Of a stretch of DNA of 49,299 nt, positions 24,529 through 30,847 are shown one piece after another. How positions within the stretch are numbered: position 1 is the first letter of the stretch; every line of letters begins with the position of its first letter. Below the pieces are notes generated by a model that was not told where the DNA came from, did no database searches, and saw nothing but the letters and a program-made list of their open reading frames with translations. This DNA is from a virus. The DNA is taken from positions 1 through 49,299 of IMG/VR virus record IMGVR_UViG_3300045141_000355. One strand, 5' to 3'. A program made the translations under genes and the position numbers.

Positions 24529-24653
24529 GTGTCGGTGTCCAGCGCCGCATCCGCGAAGCGGTTGCGGCGGCGCTCGCGGTCGATGCCCGACTGGCAGGCG
24601 GCGCCAGGGATCGCTCCGCAGTGGCAGATCGTGCCGGGCAGTCCGTTGAACAT
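24522..24653 (-). CDS. First gene of the minus-strand unit, 43 aa
   Basis: ATG 24,653 lies about 40 nt below the promoter -10, with GGAGGAG 13 nt upstream (rather long spacing). Product MFNGLPGTICHCGAIPGAAC carries a Cys-x-Cys and a third Cys, then an Arg-rich helix. The frame is open much further upstream but across the promoter. Unknown function. Confidence 0.45.
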   Translation of the reverse strand: MFNGLPGTICHCGAIPGAACQSGIDRERRRNRFADAALDTDTW

Positions 24654-24677
24654 GAGCCCCGAAGGGCTCCTCCGCTC

Positions 24678-24706
24678 TCTAGGCATGCTCTGCATGATGA
24701 CATAGC
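24678..24706 (+). promoter_or_regulatory. Cargo-motif copy overlapping the late promoter
   Basis: TCTAGG, then CATGCT-N8-TGACATAGC at the same spacing as the functional copies: -35-equivalent 24,678-24,683, -10-equivalent CATAGC 24,701-24,706. It covers the -10 and spacer of the opposing minus promoter. A poor -35 makes it a weak promoter; a protein or polymerase bound here would interfere with late transcription. Confidence 0.35.
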
Positions 24707-24722
24707 CGGCGGCGGCTGTCAA
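24694..24722 (-). promoter_or_regulatory. Main promoter of the minus-strand (late) unit
   Basis: On the minus strand: -35 TTGACA (24,722-24,717), 17-bp spacer, -10 CATCAT (24,699-24,694). It is the only clear promoter upstream of the regulator-packaging-structural gene series. It overlaps a plus-strand copy of the cargo motif (24,678-24,706), and nested inverted repeats lie ~30 bp upstream of its -35. Confidence 0.65.
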
Positions 24723-24752
24723 TAGCCGCCTCGCCGCCGGCAGGCGGCGCAA

Positions 24753-24781
24753 GCTGGCAAGCGATTTTTGCCAGCGCTTGC
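24753..24781. repeat. Nested inverted repeats (operator candidate)
   Basis: Two overlapping dyads: GCTGGCAA at 24,753-24,760 with TTGCCAGC at 24,768-24,775, and GCAAGCG at 24,757-24,763 with CGCTTGC at 24,775-24,781. They lie 31 bp upstream of the late -35. Their overlap could allow alternative binding or alternative hairpins. Confidence 0.5.
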
Positions 24782-24901
24782 GGCGGGGTGACACCCGCCG
24801 CTTCTCACTTTCCACTCTCGACCCGGCAGGCCCCCGCCCGCCCGCTCCACGCTGCCACCCCACCCTCCCGCCCAGCTGCACGGCTGCCAGGCTGCCGCCG
24901 C

Positions 24902-24929
24902 GTAAGCGGCTGCTGGCACAGCCGCTTAC
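24902..24929. repeat. Perfect 11-bp inverted repeat, 6-nt loop
   Basis: GTAAGCGGCTG at 24,902-24,912, loop CTGGCA, CAGCCGCTTAC at 24,919-24,929. A strong cruciform or hairpin with no flanking T-run, so an operator or origin element is as likely as a terminator. Confidence 0.6.
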
Positions 24930-24991
24930 AGCCCGCTGGCTGGTGGCTGGCGGGACCGCCAGAGGCGGCCCGCTCAGCCCCAGCCCCCTGT

Positions 24992-25001
24992 TACCAAGGT
25001 A
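24992..25001. repeat. TACCAAGGTA palindrome, copy A
   Basis: Imperfect palindrome TACC-AA-GGTA followed by CAGCGG. A second copy is at 25,546-25,555, followed by ACAGCG. Two copies of an otherwise rare 10-mer in one control region suggest an operator. Confidence 0.4.
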
Positions 25002-25290
25002 CAGCGGTAAGAGGGCGGGAGGGGGCGGGTGACACCGGCCGGCTCGCTGACGCTCGCCACGCACACCGGCGTCCGGGCTCCTGGGGGAGGGGACGGCCTT
25101 GGGAGGGCCTCCCGCTGGTTACCACAGCACGCTACGGGTTAGTCTGCTTCCCCAGGAGCTTGGCACCAGGACGCCGCCGGTAGTACAGACCAGGGTCGCT
25201 GCCCTGAGCGATCGGACTACGCTCTCGTTGCCTGGATTTCCCCGTAGCGACAGCTTTGCACCGGAGGAGCCGCCGGCGCCCTTCCACCTC

Positions 25291-25318
25291 TTGACAAGCT
25301 CGGGAGAGGTGCTATCAT
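25291..25318 (+). promoter_or_regulatory. Strong sigma70-like promoter in the control region
   Basis: TTGACA at 25,291-25,296, 16-bp spacer, TATCAT at 25,313-25,318. A very good consensus match, yet no gene with an SD follows for 450 bp. It may make a long early leader or a small RNA running toward 25,777. The ATG at 25,317 lies inside the -10 and is not usable from this start. Confidence 0.6.
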
Positions 25319-25545
25319 GCCCGCATCCCTGCGAAGGATAGCTCTCCCCCGCTCCGGACTCCCCCAGGGAGGACGGGGCGGGGCGGTACTCTGGCCGCAT
25401 AGCGTCCCAGGGCGTCACGCCGTGCAGGCGGACGCCAGCCTGCCCGCTTCAACAGCCGGCGCAGGTCAGTCGAGCAGAACGCTTGCCAGAGCACCCGGAC
25501 ACGCTACGCCAGCGCCGGCCCACCCGTCAAGCAACGTGATCGTGG

Positions 25546-25555
25546 TACCAAGGTA
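25546..25555. repeat. TACCAAGGTA palindrome, copy B
   Basis: Same 10-mer as at 24,992, embedded in GGTACCAAGGTAACAGCG. It lies 162 bp upstream of the early -35. Confidence 0.4.
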
Positions 25556-25656
25556 ACAGCGCGCTCGCACACCCTGCCGCATCCTGCGCCCCCTGGCCCC
25601 CGCGAGTCTCCCAGGATGCGCGCAGCAGCACGGCTGCTGATAGCAAACGCAGAGAT

Positions 25657-25696
25657 GTAGGACAATCACCTACACCAAGTCGAGCGCTTGTCCTAC
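25657..25696. repeat. Inverted repeat upstream of the early promoter
   Basis: GTAGGACAA at 25,657-25,665 and TTGTCCTAC at 25,688-25,696, a perfect 9-bp dyad with 22 nt between arms, about 30 bp between arm centres. It ends 11 bp upstream of the early -35. Placement fits a repressor or activator site. Confidence 0.6.
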
Positions 25697-25707
25697 AGAC
25701 CGACCGC

Positions 25708-25736
25708 TTGACATGCTAACGGTAGCAAGTTAAGCT
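25708..25736 (+). promoter_or_regulatory. Early promoter
   Basis: TTGACA at 25,708-25,713, 17-bp spacer, TAAGCT at 25,731-25,736. The spacer holds a small dyad GCTA-ACGG-TAGC. The first early gene begins 40 nt downstream with an AAAGGAGAG SD. Confidence 0.65.
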
Positions 25737-25776
25737 GGCGCAGCAGCGCGAACAACAGAGAAAGGAGAGAGAGAAC

Positions 25777-26094
25777 ATGAGGAACCGGATTAGCGTTGAG
25801 ATTCCAGGACACGGGCTCTTCCGCACAACGCCCGCCGGCCTGGACCGCACCATGAAGCAGTACCTCCCCGCGTCACCCGAGCAGCTCCGGCGCATCGTGG
25901 AAGAGGTCAACCCCGAGAGCAGCTACGCGGACGTGCAGACCGTCTCGGAGCTGCTGATGATCCTCGCCGACGCCTACTACCCCAATGCTGAGTGGGTGCC
26001 CGCCGAATGCGCCTGGAGCTGGACCGCTGCGCGCTCCCGCTCGATGTACCGCCCGCCTGACAGCCGGCCCCGCCGGCAGAGGAGAACCGAATGA
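25777..26094 (+). CDS. First early gene, unknown (105 aa)
   Basis: ATG 25,777 follows AAAGGAGAGAGAGAAC. Product has a mixed N-terminus (MRNRISVEIPGHGLFRTTPA), a helical middle (EQLRRIVEEVNPESSYADVQ, VSELLMILADAYYPNAEW) and an Arg/Pro-rich basic C-terminus suggesting nucleic acid contact. Its stop overlaps the next ATG. First early genes often take over the host; nothing here identifies a target. Confidence 0.7.
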   Translation: MRNRISVEIPGHGLFRTTPAGLDRTMKQYLPASPEQLRRIVEEVNPESSYADVQTVSELLMILADAYYPNAEWVPAECAWSWTAARSRSMYRPPDSRPRRQRRTE

Positions 26095-26477
26095 GCTGGA
26101 ACCCGCGCACCGCCAGGCACGACCCGGACCCTGAGCCCGAGGACAAGATCACCACCAAGGGCGATCTCGTCCTCTTGCAGATCGCCCACAGCAAGACCCT
26201 GATGCACGGCGGCTCCAGCAGCTACTACACCTTCGACCCCGCCCTGGTCACTCGCGCCACCAAGTACGGCAGCGCCATCAGCGCCACCACCAAGAGCGGC
26301 ACTACCCGCACGCTCGACGGCGCCAAGCCCCGGCGCGGCAGCCCCGCCGTTCAGCCCTTCTACCGCTGTTTCACCCTGTCCCGCGTCCCCGCCAGCGTCT
26401 TCGCCGAGCTGCCGGAGTCCTGGGACACCATCGAGGCCGCTACAGCAGCGCTGCTGCCGCTGCGCGCCAGCGCCTAG
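26091..26477 (+). CDS. Early protein, unknown (128 aa)
   Basis: GAGGAGAACCGA precedes ATG 26,091. Small alpha/beta protein (KGDLVLLQIAHSKTLMHGGS, YRCFTLSRVPASVFAELPES). A Ser/Thr/Lys-rich central segment looks disordered. Gene is coupled to the preceding one by ATGA. No family recognised. Confidence 0.7.
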   Translation: MSWNPRTARHDPDPEPEDKITTKGDLVLLQIAHSKTLMHGGSSSYYTFDPALVTRATKYGSAISATTKSGTTRTLDGAKPRRGSPAVQPFYRCFTLSRVPASVFAELPESWDTIEAATAALLPLRASA

Positions 26478-26512
26478 CCCGCGGGCCTACCCCGCCACGA
26501 AAGGAGAAGAGC

Positions 26513-26764
26513 ATGCAAGTCGAGCAGTGCAAGCAGGGAGCAACCGTATGGGCCACCTGTGGCTCCTACGGCTGGGCGAGCGCCACCATCCTGGATTGCG
26601 TTCCTACCCGCCAACGTCAGAAGGTGTCCGTGGCCTTCGACGCACGCTCGCAGATCCGCCACGGCTACCGTGAGCCTGAGCAGCTCGCCCCGCGCGATCC
26701 CAAGCAGCGCGGGAAGGACAAGCCGACGCCGGAGGACGCCCACTTCGCCACCAGGACCCGCTGA
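26513..26764 (+). CDS. Small early protein with SH3/KOW-like pattern (83 aa)
   Basis: AAAGGAGAAGAGC precedes ATG 26,513. Sequence MQVEQCKQGATVWATCGSYG, then ASATILDCVPTRQRQKVSVA resembles small beta-barrels (KOW/SH3-like) found in phage early regions; the Arg/Lys/Pro-rich tail is probably disordered. Resemblance is by pattern only. Confidence 0.65.
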   Translation: MQVEQCKQGATVWATCGSYGWASATILDCVPTRQRQKVSVAFDARSQIRHGYREPEQLAPRDPKQRGKDKPTPEDAHFATRTR

Positions 26765-26839
26765 GCCCTGAGAGTAGCGCCGGCCTCGCGCCGGCGCCTC
26801 CCCCAGCGCTTCCGCTGGACCACGAAAGGAGAGACGGCC

Positions 26840-27286
26840 ATGCGCCAGTCCCTGAAGAGCAGCAGCAAGAAGCAGATCGCCGAGCAGCGCGCCGGCCAGG
26901 CGCGCGCGGAAGCCGCCAGCACGGCGCGGCAGAGCATCACGCGTTACGCGATCACCAAGCCTTGCCCCCATACCACCCCGGCCGAAAGCCCTTGCCGCGT
27001 CATCTGCGCCGGAGTCTTCGACACACGGAAGGAGGCGGAGAGCTGGCTCGCCGCCGCGCTCGCCAACCGCTCGCAGGAGCGCACCATGCGCCAGGTCTAT
27101 GGCGATGACGCGCTGTCCCCTGGCTGGCTCGCTGTGGAGCCGGTGGAGTGCTGGGCCAACGGTAACCCGAAGGGCATCTATGTCGAGGTGCTAGACGGAC
27201 ACGCCACAGCGCCCGCCCAGCCGCCCACCGAGCGCGAGCAGGTGCTCTTCGGCAAGGGCACTGACCTGACCCACAGCTGGCTCTAG
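26840..27286 (+). CDS. Early protein, unknown (148 aa)
   Basis: GAAAGGAGAGACGGCC precedes ATG 26,840. Basic N-terminal helix (MRQSLKSSSKKQIAEQRAGQ), then a compact domain with CPHTTPAESPCRVICAGVFD and a helix KEAESWLAAALANRSQERTM. Several cysteines but no clear metal site. A 7-bp hairpin (26,777-26,797) lies in the 75-bp gap upstream. Function unknown. Confidence 0.65.
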   Translation: MRQSLKSSSKKQIAEQRAGQARAEAASTARQSITRYAITKPCPHTTPAESPCRVICAGVFDTRKEAESWLAAALANRSQERTMRQVYGDDALSPGWLAVEPVECWANGNPKGIYVEVLDGHATAPAQPPTEREQVLFGKGTDLTHSWL

Positions 27287-27300
27287 GCGCCTGACCGCAG

Positions 27301-27330
27301 GCCCCGGCCCGCTGGCAGCGGGGCCGGGGC
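27301..27330 (+). terminator. Strong hairpin inside the early operon
   Basis: GCCCCGGCCCGC (27,301-27,312), loop TGGCA, GCGGGGCCGGGGC (27,318-27,330) with one bulge. No T-run follows, so intrinsic termination would be weak; it may attenuate, pause or protect the upstream mRNA. It separates the 148-aa and 72-aa genes. Confidence 0.4.
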
Positions 27331-27370
27331 TCCCGGCGAGGTGCCCCGAGCGGGCGCGAAAGGAGAGAGC

Positions 27371-27589
27371 ATGAGCAAGTGGCAACACCGCCTCACGCGA
27401 GCCGAAGGAGGCGACGGCATTCCAGTACCCGGCACTCGCCGAGTCGCCGGCACGGATGTCTCCGTAGTGCCGCTCGGCAACGGCATCTGGCAGATCCAGC
27501 GGCACCGATTCCGCCGGTCCTTTCCTTCGCTGCGCCAGTTGCGCGAGCACCTTGATCGCATCGGGGCCGTGGCGGTCCCCTACGAATGA
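27371..27589 (+). CDS. Small early protein (72 aa)
   Basis: ATG 27,371 follows AAAGGAGAGAGC. Product (MSKWQHRLTRAEGGDGIPVP ... IWQIQRHRFRRSFPSLRQLR) is basic with Arg/His clusters, probably a small nucleic-acid-associated protein. No family recognised. Stop overlaps the ATG of the next gene. Confidence 0.65.
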   Translation: MSKWQHRLTRAEGGDGIPVPGTRRVAGTDVSVVPLGNGIWQIQRHRFRRSFPSLRQLREHLDRIGAVAVPYE

Positions 27590-27684
27590 CCGCGCGCGCC
27601 GCCTTCGTGCTTTCCTGCATCCTGCTGGCCGCGCTGGCGCTGGCCGCCTGCTGGGCGCTCGGCGCCCTGCTGGAGGCCATGTGA
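27586..27684 (+). CDS. Tiny membrane protein (32 aa)
   Basis: MTARAAFVLSCILLAALALA followed by ACWALGALLEAM: essentially one membrane span. ATG overlaps the previous stop (ATGA), and its stop overlaps the GTG of the next gene, so it sits in a tightly coupled chain. Too short for standard calling. Could be a small inhibitor or a membrane anchor; unknown. Confidence 0.55.
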   Translation: MTARAAFVLSCILLAALALAACWALGALLEAM

Positions 27685-27872
27685 AGCCCATTGCCGTTGA
27701 CCTCGCACCGCTGCACGCCACCTGCGCCAACTGCGGCGGACCGCTCACCATCTACTCCTACCCGCTGCCGCGCGGAACAGCGCACTGCGCCGCCTGCTCG
27801 CCGCCGTGGCTCCTGGACTTCCTGCTGTACCAGGAAGATCGCCGGCAGGCGAAGGCGAAGGGGCTGGCATGA
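27681..27872 (+). CDS. Small zinc-ribbon protein (63 aa)
   Basis: GTG start at 27,681 overlapping the previous stop. TCANCGG (Cys15, Cys18) and HCAACSP (Cys36, Cys39) form a four-cysteine zinc ribbon; the C-terminus is a charged helix (LYQEDRRQAKAKGLA). Probably a DNA/RNA- or protein-binding early factor. Confidence 0.65.
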   Translation: MKPIAVDLAPLHATCANCGGPLTIYSYPLPRGTAHCAACSPPWLLDFLLYQEDRRQAKAKGLA

Positions 27873-28072
27873 GCATCGCACAAGGATTGCTGCGCGAAGC
27901 CCGCGCCTTCAACGAGAGGTGCCTGAGCACCACGTACGTGGATCCACCCTTTGCCCACTGGTCGGACTTGCTGCGCGTCGCCGCCCTCCTGGAGGAGGCG
28001 GCGCGCGAGATCGCGGATCTGTCGAAGCGGGTCAGGGCGCTGGAGCGTGTCGGCGAGGAGACGTTGCCATGA
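27869..28072 (+). CDS. Small helical early protein (67 aa)
   Basis: ATG 27,869 overlaps the preceding TGA. MSIAQGLLREARAFNERCLS and RVAALLEEAAREIADLSKRV predict two helices, the second a likely coiled coil. Unknown role. Confidence 0.6.
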   Translation: MSIAQGLLREARAFNERCLSTTYVDPPFAHWSDLLRVAALLEEAAREIADLSKRVRALERVGEETLP

Positions 28073-28281
28073 GCCCGCCAGCGCGCCTACAAGCCACGAT
28101 CTACCTGGACCCCAGGGTGAGCCCTGGCTATGCCCGCCTTCGGCCCGCCAGCACGCCGCTACGCCGCTTCACGCCCCTCTACAACCTCGCCGCCGGCAGC
28201 GACTACCGCCGCGCCGGCTGGCGGCAGGACCCCTGCCCGCGCCTCGACCAGCTGGACGCTGGCGAGGCAGCGGACGACTAG
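28069..28281 (+). CDS. Small early protein (70 aa)
   Basis: ATG 28,069 overlaps the preceding TGA. Pro/Arg/Tyr-rich product (MSPPARLQATIYLDPRVSPG ... FTPLYNLAAGSDYRRAGW), probably little ordered. Last gene before the internal promoter at 28,299. Confidence 0.5.
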   Translation: MSPPARLQATIYLDPRVSPGYARLRPASTPLRRFTPLYNLAAGSDYRRAGWRQDPCPRLDQLDAGEAADD

Positions 28282-28298
28282 GCATAGGTGCTACCGGC

Positions 28299-28327
28299 TG
28301 CACTTATGCTAGACTCCGTGACATAAC
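28299..28327 (+). promoter_or_regulatory. Cargo-type promoter inside the early operon
   Basis: TGCACT at 28,299-28,304, 17-bp spacer TATGCT-N8-TGA, CATAAC at 28,322-28,327. Same architecture as the cargo promoters with weaker hexamers. It would boost the second half of the early unit, starting with the gene at 28,342, and links the early genes to the cargo regulon. Confidence 0.65.
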
Positions 28328-28341
28328 GAAAAGGAGGGGAG

Positions 28342-28740
28342 ATGAGCTTCCGAGACGATGGTAACCCCCAGTACTTTGAAGGCGCCCGCGAGGCGCTGCT
28401 CCAGGTGGCTCAAGGCCAACTGCCGGCCGATGCGCCGAGCCTGGCCACGACCATGAACCAGGTGATCGACGCTATCCACGCCGCCGAGCTGCGCGCCCAG
28501 GCAGCCGAGGAGCGCTGGCACCGCGAGCAGGGCGAGCCGGCGCTGAGCGAGCGGGATCTGCTTGCGGCAGCTGCTCGCGATGACGAGATCGCCGGACTGG
28601 AGCCTGTCGAGGCCGACCCGGCCGAGATGGAGCGCCTGTGCCGCGAGCAGCCGCAGCGCGAAGGCGACGCGGCAAGCGCGAAGGAGCTGATGGAGATGCA
28701 GGAATGGGGGCCGTCGATTGCCCCGGTGAACGAGCCATGA
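28342..28740 (+). CDS. Acidic coiled-coil early protein (132 aa)
   Basis: AAAAGGAGGGGAG gives a strong SD for ATG 28,342. Product is acidic and helical (MNQVIDAIHAAELRAQAAEE, EADPAEMERLCREQPQREGD). No domain recognised. Stop overlaps the ATG of the nuclease, so it may be a partner of it. Confidence 0.65.
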   Translation: MSFRDDGNPQYFEGAREALLQVAQGQLPADAPSLATTMNQVIDAIHAAELRAQAAEERWHREQGEPALSERDLLAAAARDDEIAGLEPVEADPAEMERLCREQPQREGDAASAKELMEMQEWGPSIAPVNEP

Positions 28741-29732
28741 GCCGCCTGGTGAACGACCTCGCCAGCCCCGCTCTCTTCGAAGCGATCGCCGCGCAGAGCG
28801 GCCCGCGCAACCTGGGCGCTCTCAGCGTCAGCGAGCTGATCGCGCCCCCCCGCGCCCGCCAACTGATGCTGGCCAACCCCGATCTCCCCGAGGCCGCCAG
28901 CGGCGCGCTGTGGCGCGCCTTCGGCAGCGGCGTCCACATGCTCATCGAGGCCATCCCCGAGGCCCGCAGGGCCGAGCTGGGCATGGTCTGCGAGCGGCGG
29001 CTGTGGGCCGGCGACATCCTCGATGGGGAGGGTGGGTGGCACAGCGGCATCCGCCGCTCCGACGCCGCCACCTTCGAGCGGCTGGCCGCCTACGTGGGCG
29101 GCCAGGGCTGGCGCTGGTGCGGCAAACCGGATGTGGTGTACGAGAAGGACTACATCGTGCGCCTGGAAGGCCACGCCGGCATTCTCCAGCGGCAGGCCGG
29201 CGACATCGAAGACCTGAAGGTCACCAAGTGCTTCGCTGTCTCGGGGCTGCTCAAGGGCGGGCTGCGCGGCTCCAAGCTCTACGGCCCCAAGCTCAAGGAG
29301 GAGTGGGAACAGCAGCTGAACCTCTACGCCGAGCTGCAACGCCGGCAGGGCCGCATCCAGCCCAACCGCCTGTACCTGACCGCCATCCTCAAGGACTGGG
29401 CAGCGACCGGCCTGGAGGCCGAGCGCCAGCGCGAGCAGATGCCCTTCCTCACCTCGGAGACTCTCACGCTGGAGGCGCCGCTCTGGCCCCGCGAGCAAGC
29501 GCTCGCCCTTGTGCGCGAGCGCTTGCTGCTGCACGCGGCAGCCGAGCGGGAGCTGCCGCTTTGTTCCAGCGCGGAGCGCTGGGGCGGCCGGCGGTGTGAG
29601 AAGTGGTGCGGCGCATTCGGCGCCTGCACCCAGGCCAACCCGGCCGCCTACGGGCCGGCGTCCGATGACACGCTCGAAGAGCAGCTGCGCGCCTCGCTGG
29701 CGCACCTGGCGAGCGGAAGGGAGGGGGCGTGA
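28737..29732 (+). CDS. RecB/Cas4-like PD-(D/E)XK nuclease (331 aa)
   Basis: Motifs in order: GSGVHMLIE (64-71, motif I His), GHAGILQ (145-151), the catalytic core DIEDLKVTK (156-164; Asp159, Lys161), and QLNLYAEL (193-200), the Q-x3-Y motif of RecB/Cas4 families. C-terminal cysteines 275, 286, 290 and 296 could hold an Fe-S cluster, but the upstream partner cysteine usual in Cas4 is not obvious. A 5'-3' exonuclease or recombination role is likely; host DNA degradation is possible. No CRISPR array is present. Confidence 0.8.
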   Translation: MSRLVNDLASPALFEAIAAQSGPRNLGALSVSELIAPPRARQLMLANPDLPEAASGALWRAFGSGVHMLIEAIPEARRAELGMVCERRLWAGDILDGEGGWHSGIRRSDAATFERLAAYVGGQGWRWCGKPDVVYEKDYIVRLEGHAGILQRQAGDIEDLKVTKCFAVSGLLKGGLRGSKLYGPKLKEEWEQQLNLYAELQRRQGRIQPNRLYLTAILKDWAATGLEAERQREQMPFLTSETLTLEAPLWPREQALALVRERLLLHAAAERELPLCSSAERWGGRRCEKWCGAFGACTQANPAAYGPASDDTLEEQLRASLAHLASGREGA

Positions 29733-30043
29733 CACCGCAGGAGGTACTCTTGCGAGCAGCGGACCTGATCGAAGAGCGCGGGCACTGCCACGGTCGCTAC
29801 CAGGACAAATCCGGTCGCCTATGCGCAAGCGGCGCAATGCGACTGGCTGCTCTTGGCTCCGCCGAGGCGCAAGCTCCAGGGGGCACAGACGCAGACGCAG
29901 ACACCTTTTACGCAGCCTATCGGCTCCTGACAACGAGTATCCCTGAGAGGGGCGGCCGGCGCCCCAGCGTTGTCAATTGGAGCGACACCAGCACCAAGCG
30001 CCAGGTGGTGCGCGTCCTGCGCGCGGCGGCCGAGCAGCCATGA
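29729..30043 (+). CDS. DUF6197-like protein (104 aa)
   Basis: GTG start overlapping the nuclease stop. The pattern LLRAADLIEERGHCHGRYQD, GRLCASGAMRLAALG, then VVNWSDTSTKRQVVRVLRAA matches the conserved order of the DUF6197 family (GW/HCxG, CAxGA, WxD, VxxxLxxA) found in phages and actinobacteria. Function of the family is not established. Assignment from motif memory. Confidence 0.6.
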   Translation: MTPQEVLLRAADLIEERGHCHGRYQDKSGRLCASGAMRLAALGSAEAQAPGGTDADADTFYAAYRLLTTSIPERGGRRPSVVNWSDTSTKRQVVRVLRAAAEQP

Positions 30044-30213
30044 CCGCCCGCCGCGACCGCCTCACGCTGGGCCGCGTGGCTCGCGCCACCGTTGATGCGA
30101 GCCGGCCCGGCTCGCTGACCCTGCTGGTGCTTCGCTGGGCGGGCATGCGGCCCGACCTGGCGGACACCATCAACAACTGGCCGCCTCTGGTGGCCGAAAG
30201 GAGACGGACATGA
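30040..30213 (+). CDS. Small basic early protein (57 aa)
   Basis: ATG 30,040 overlaps the preceding TGA. MTARRDRLTLGRVARATVDA is basic; the rest (LTLLVLRWAGMRPDLADTIN) forms a helix. No family recognised. Confidence 0.5.
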   Translation: MTARRDRLTLGRVARATVDASRPGSLTLLVLRWAGMRPDLADTINNWPPLVAERRRT

Positions 30214-30560
30214 GCAACGAGACGAAAGCCACCGAGGCAACCCCCGAAGAGGTGATGGTGTGCGGCGTGCGCTACACCAAGGCGCCGCCCCCGCCGCCCA
30301 GCGGCCGGCGCGCGGTGGTGGTGGTGGACCGCGGCTGGATCTTCGCCGGCGACGTGACGGAGCATGCCCTCAACGGCGTCTCCCGCATCATCCTCACCCG
30401 CTCGGTATGGGTATTCCGCTGGGAGGGCGTCGGCTTTGACGGCGTGCTGGCGAACCCCAAGCAGCCGAAGGTGCAGCTGCGCAAGCTCGACCACGCCGTG
30501 GACATCCCGCTCGACAGCGAGATCTTCCGGGTGCCGGTCGCCGACGATTGGGGGCTGTGA
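30210..30560 (+). CDS. DUF6948-like early protein (116 aa)
   Basis: AAAGGAGACGGAC precedes ATG 30,210. After a Pro-rich linker, the pattern RAVVVVDRGWIFAGDV, VSRIILTRSVWVFRWEGVGF, then a Lys/Leu-rich part and a final Trp match a small phage family (DUF6948) in which a Gly-W-x-FAG motif precedes an aromatic strand. Function unknown. Its stop overlaps the ATG of the repeat protein by one base. Confidence 0.6.
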   Translation: MSNETKATEATPEEVMVCGVRYTKAPPPPPSGRRAVVVVDRGWIFAGDVTEHALNGVSRIILTRSVWVFRWEGVGFDGVLANPKQPKVQLRKLDHAVDIPLDSEIFRVPVADDWGL

Positions 30561-30847
30561 TGAGGCGGCCGGTGGGGTCCGGGTCCGGGTCCGGGTCCGG
30601 GTCCGGGTACGGGTACGGGTACGGGTCCGGGTACGGGTACGGGTCCGGGTCCGGGGACGGGGACGGGTCCGGGTACGGGTACTGGTCCGGGTCCGGGTCC
30701 GGGGACGGGTACGGGTCCGGGTACGGGTACGGGTACGGGGACGGGTCCGGGGACGGGGACGGGGACGGGTCCGCGGACGGGTCCGGGTACGGGTACGGGT
30801 ACGGGTACGGGTCGGTGAGCCGTAACACCCGCAGAAGGCGTGCATGA
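30560..30847 (+). CDS. Gly-X dipeptide-repeat low-complexity protein (95 aa)
   Basis: ATG 30,560 overlaps the previous TGA (TGATG) and its TGA overlaps the next ATG (ATGA), so the repeat is read in frame in a coupled chain. After MRRPV come 40 dipeptides, nearly all Gly-Ser, Gly-Tyr or Gly-Asp (one Trp-Ser, one Ala-Asp), then a basic tail [11 protein letters not shown]. All 38 repeat Gly codons are GGG. The product would be fully disordered and Tyr/Ser/Gly-rich, like phase-separating domains. Function unknown; expression not proven. Confidence 0.55.
   Translation: MRRPVGSGSGSGSGSGYGYGYGSGYGYGSGSGDGDGSGYGYWSGSGSGDGYGSGYGYGYGDGSGDGDGDGSADGSGYGYGYGYGSVSRNTRRRRA
30575..30814 (+). repeat. Hexanucleotide array, 40 units of GGG-NNN
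   Basis: 240 bp of tandem GGGTCC, GGGTAC and GGGGAC units, with only two interruptions (TGG and GCG in place of GGG, at 30,683 and 30,773). Thirty-eight G-triplets spaced by 3 nt form one of the densest possible G-quadruplex motifs on the coding strand and its mRNA. Unit length 6 keeps the frame whatever the copy number. Confidence 0.95.

Larger units (their letters stand above)
24723..25776. other. Divergent control region (about 1.05 kb, no supported gene)
   Basis: The only long stretch without a supported gene, between the diverging late and early units. Local sequence alternates pyrimidine-rich and GC-rich blocks with several inverted repeats (24,753-24,781; 24,902-24,929; 25,657-25,696), two TACCAAGGTA sites, and two plus-strand promoters (25,291 and 25,708). 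Open frames within it lack SDs and look like GC-driven shadows. Candidate site for regulation and possibly the replication origin, although no iteron array is evident. Confidence 0.6.

Noticed and set aside
24522-25064. 180-codon minus-strand frame extending the first late gene upstream
   Set aside because: Crosses the late promoter and operator dyads; only the last 43 codons follow an SD and a promoter.
25317-25556. 79-codon plus-strand frame in the control region
   Set aside because: Its ATG overlaps the -10 of the 25,291 promoter, so it cannot be translated from that transcript; no SD and Pro/Ala/Arg composition typical of noise.
28737-29732. RecB/Cas4-like nuclease as part of a CRISPR adaptation system
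   Set aside because: No Cas1/Cas2 or array in the complete genome; such nucleases are common stand-alone phage recombination enzymes.
30575-30814. Hexamer array as a CRISPR or iteron array
   Set aside because: Units are 6 bp without unique spacers, and the array is in frame inside a coupled gene series.
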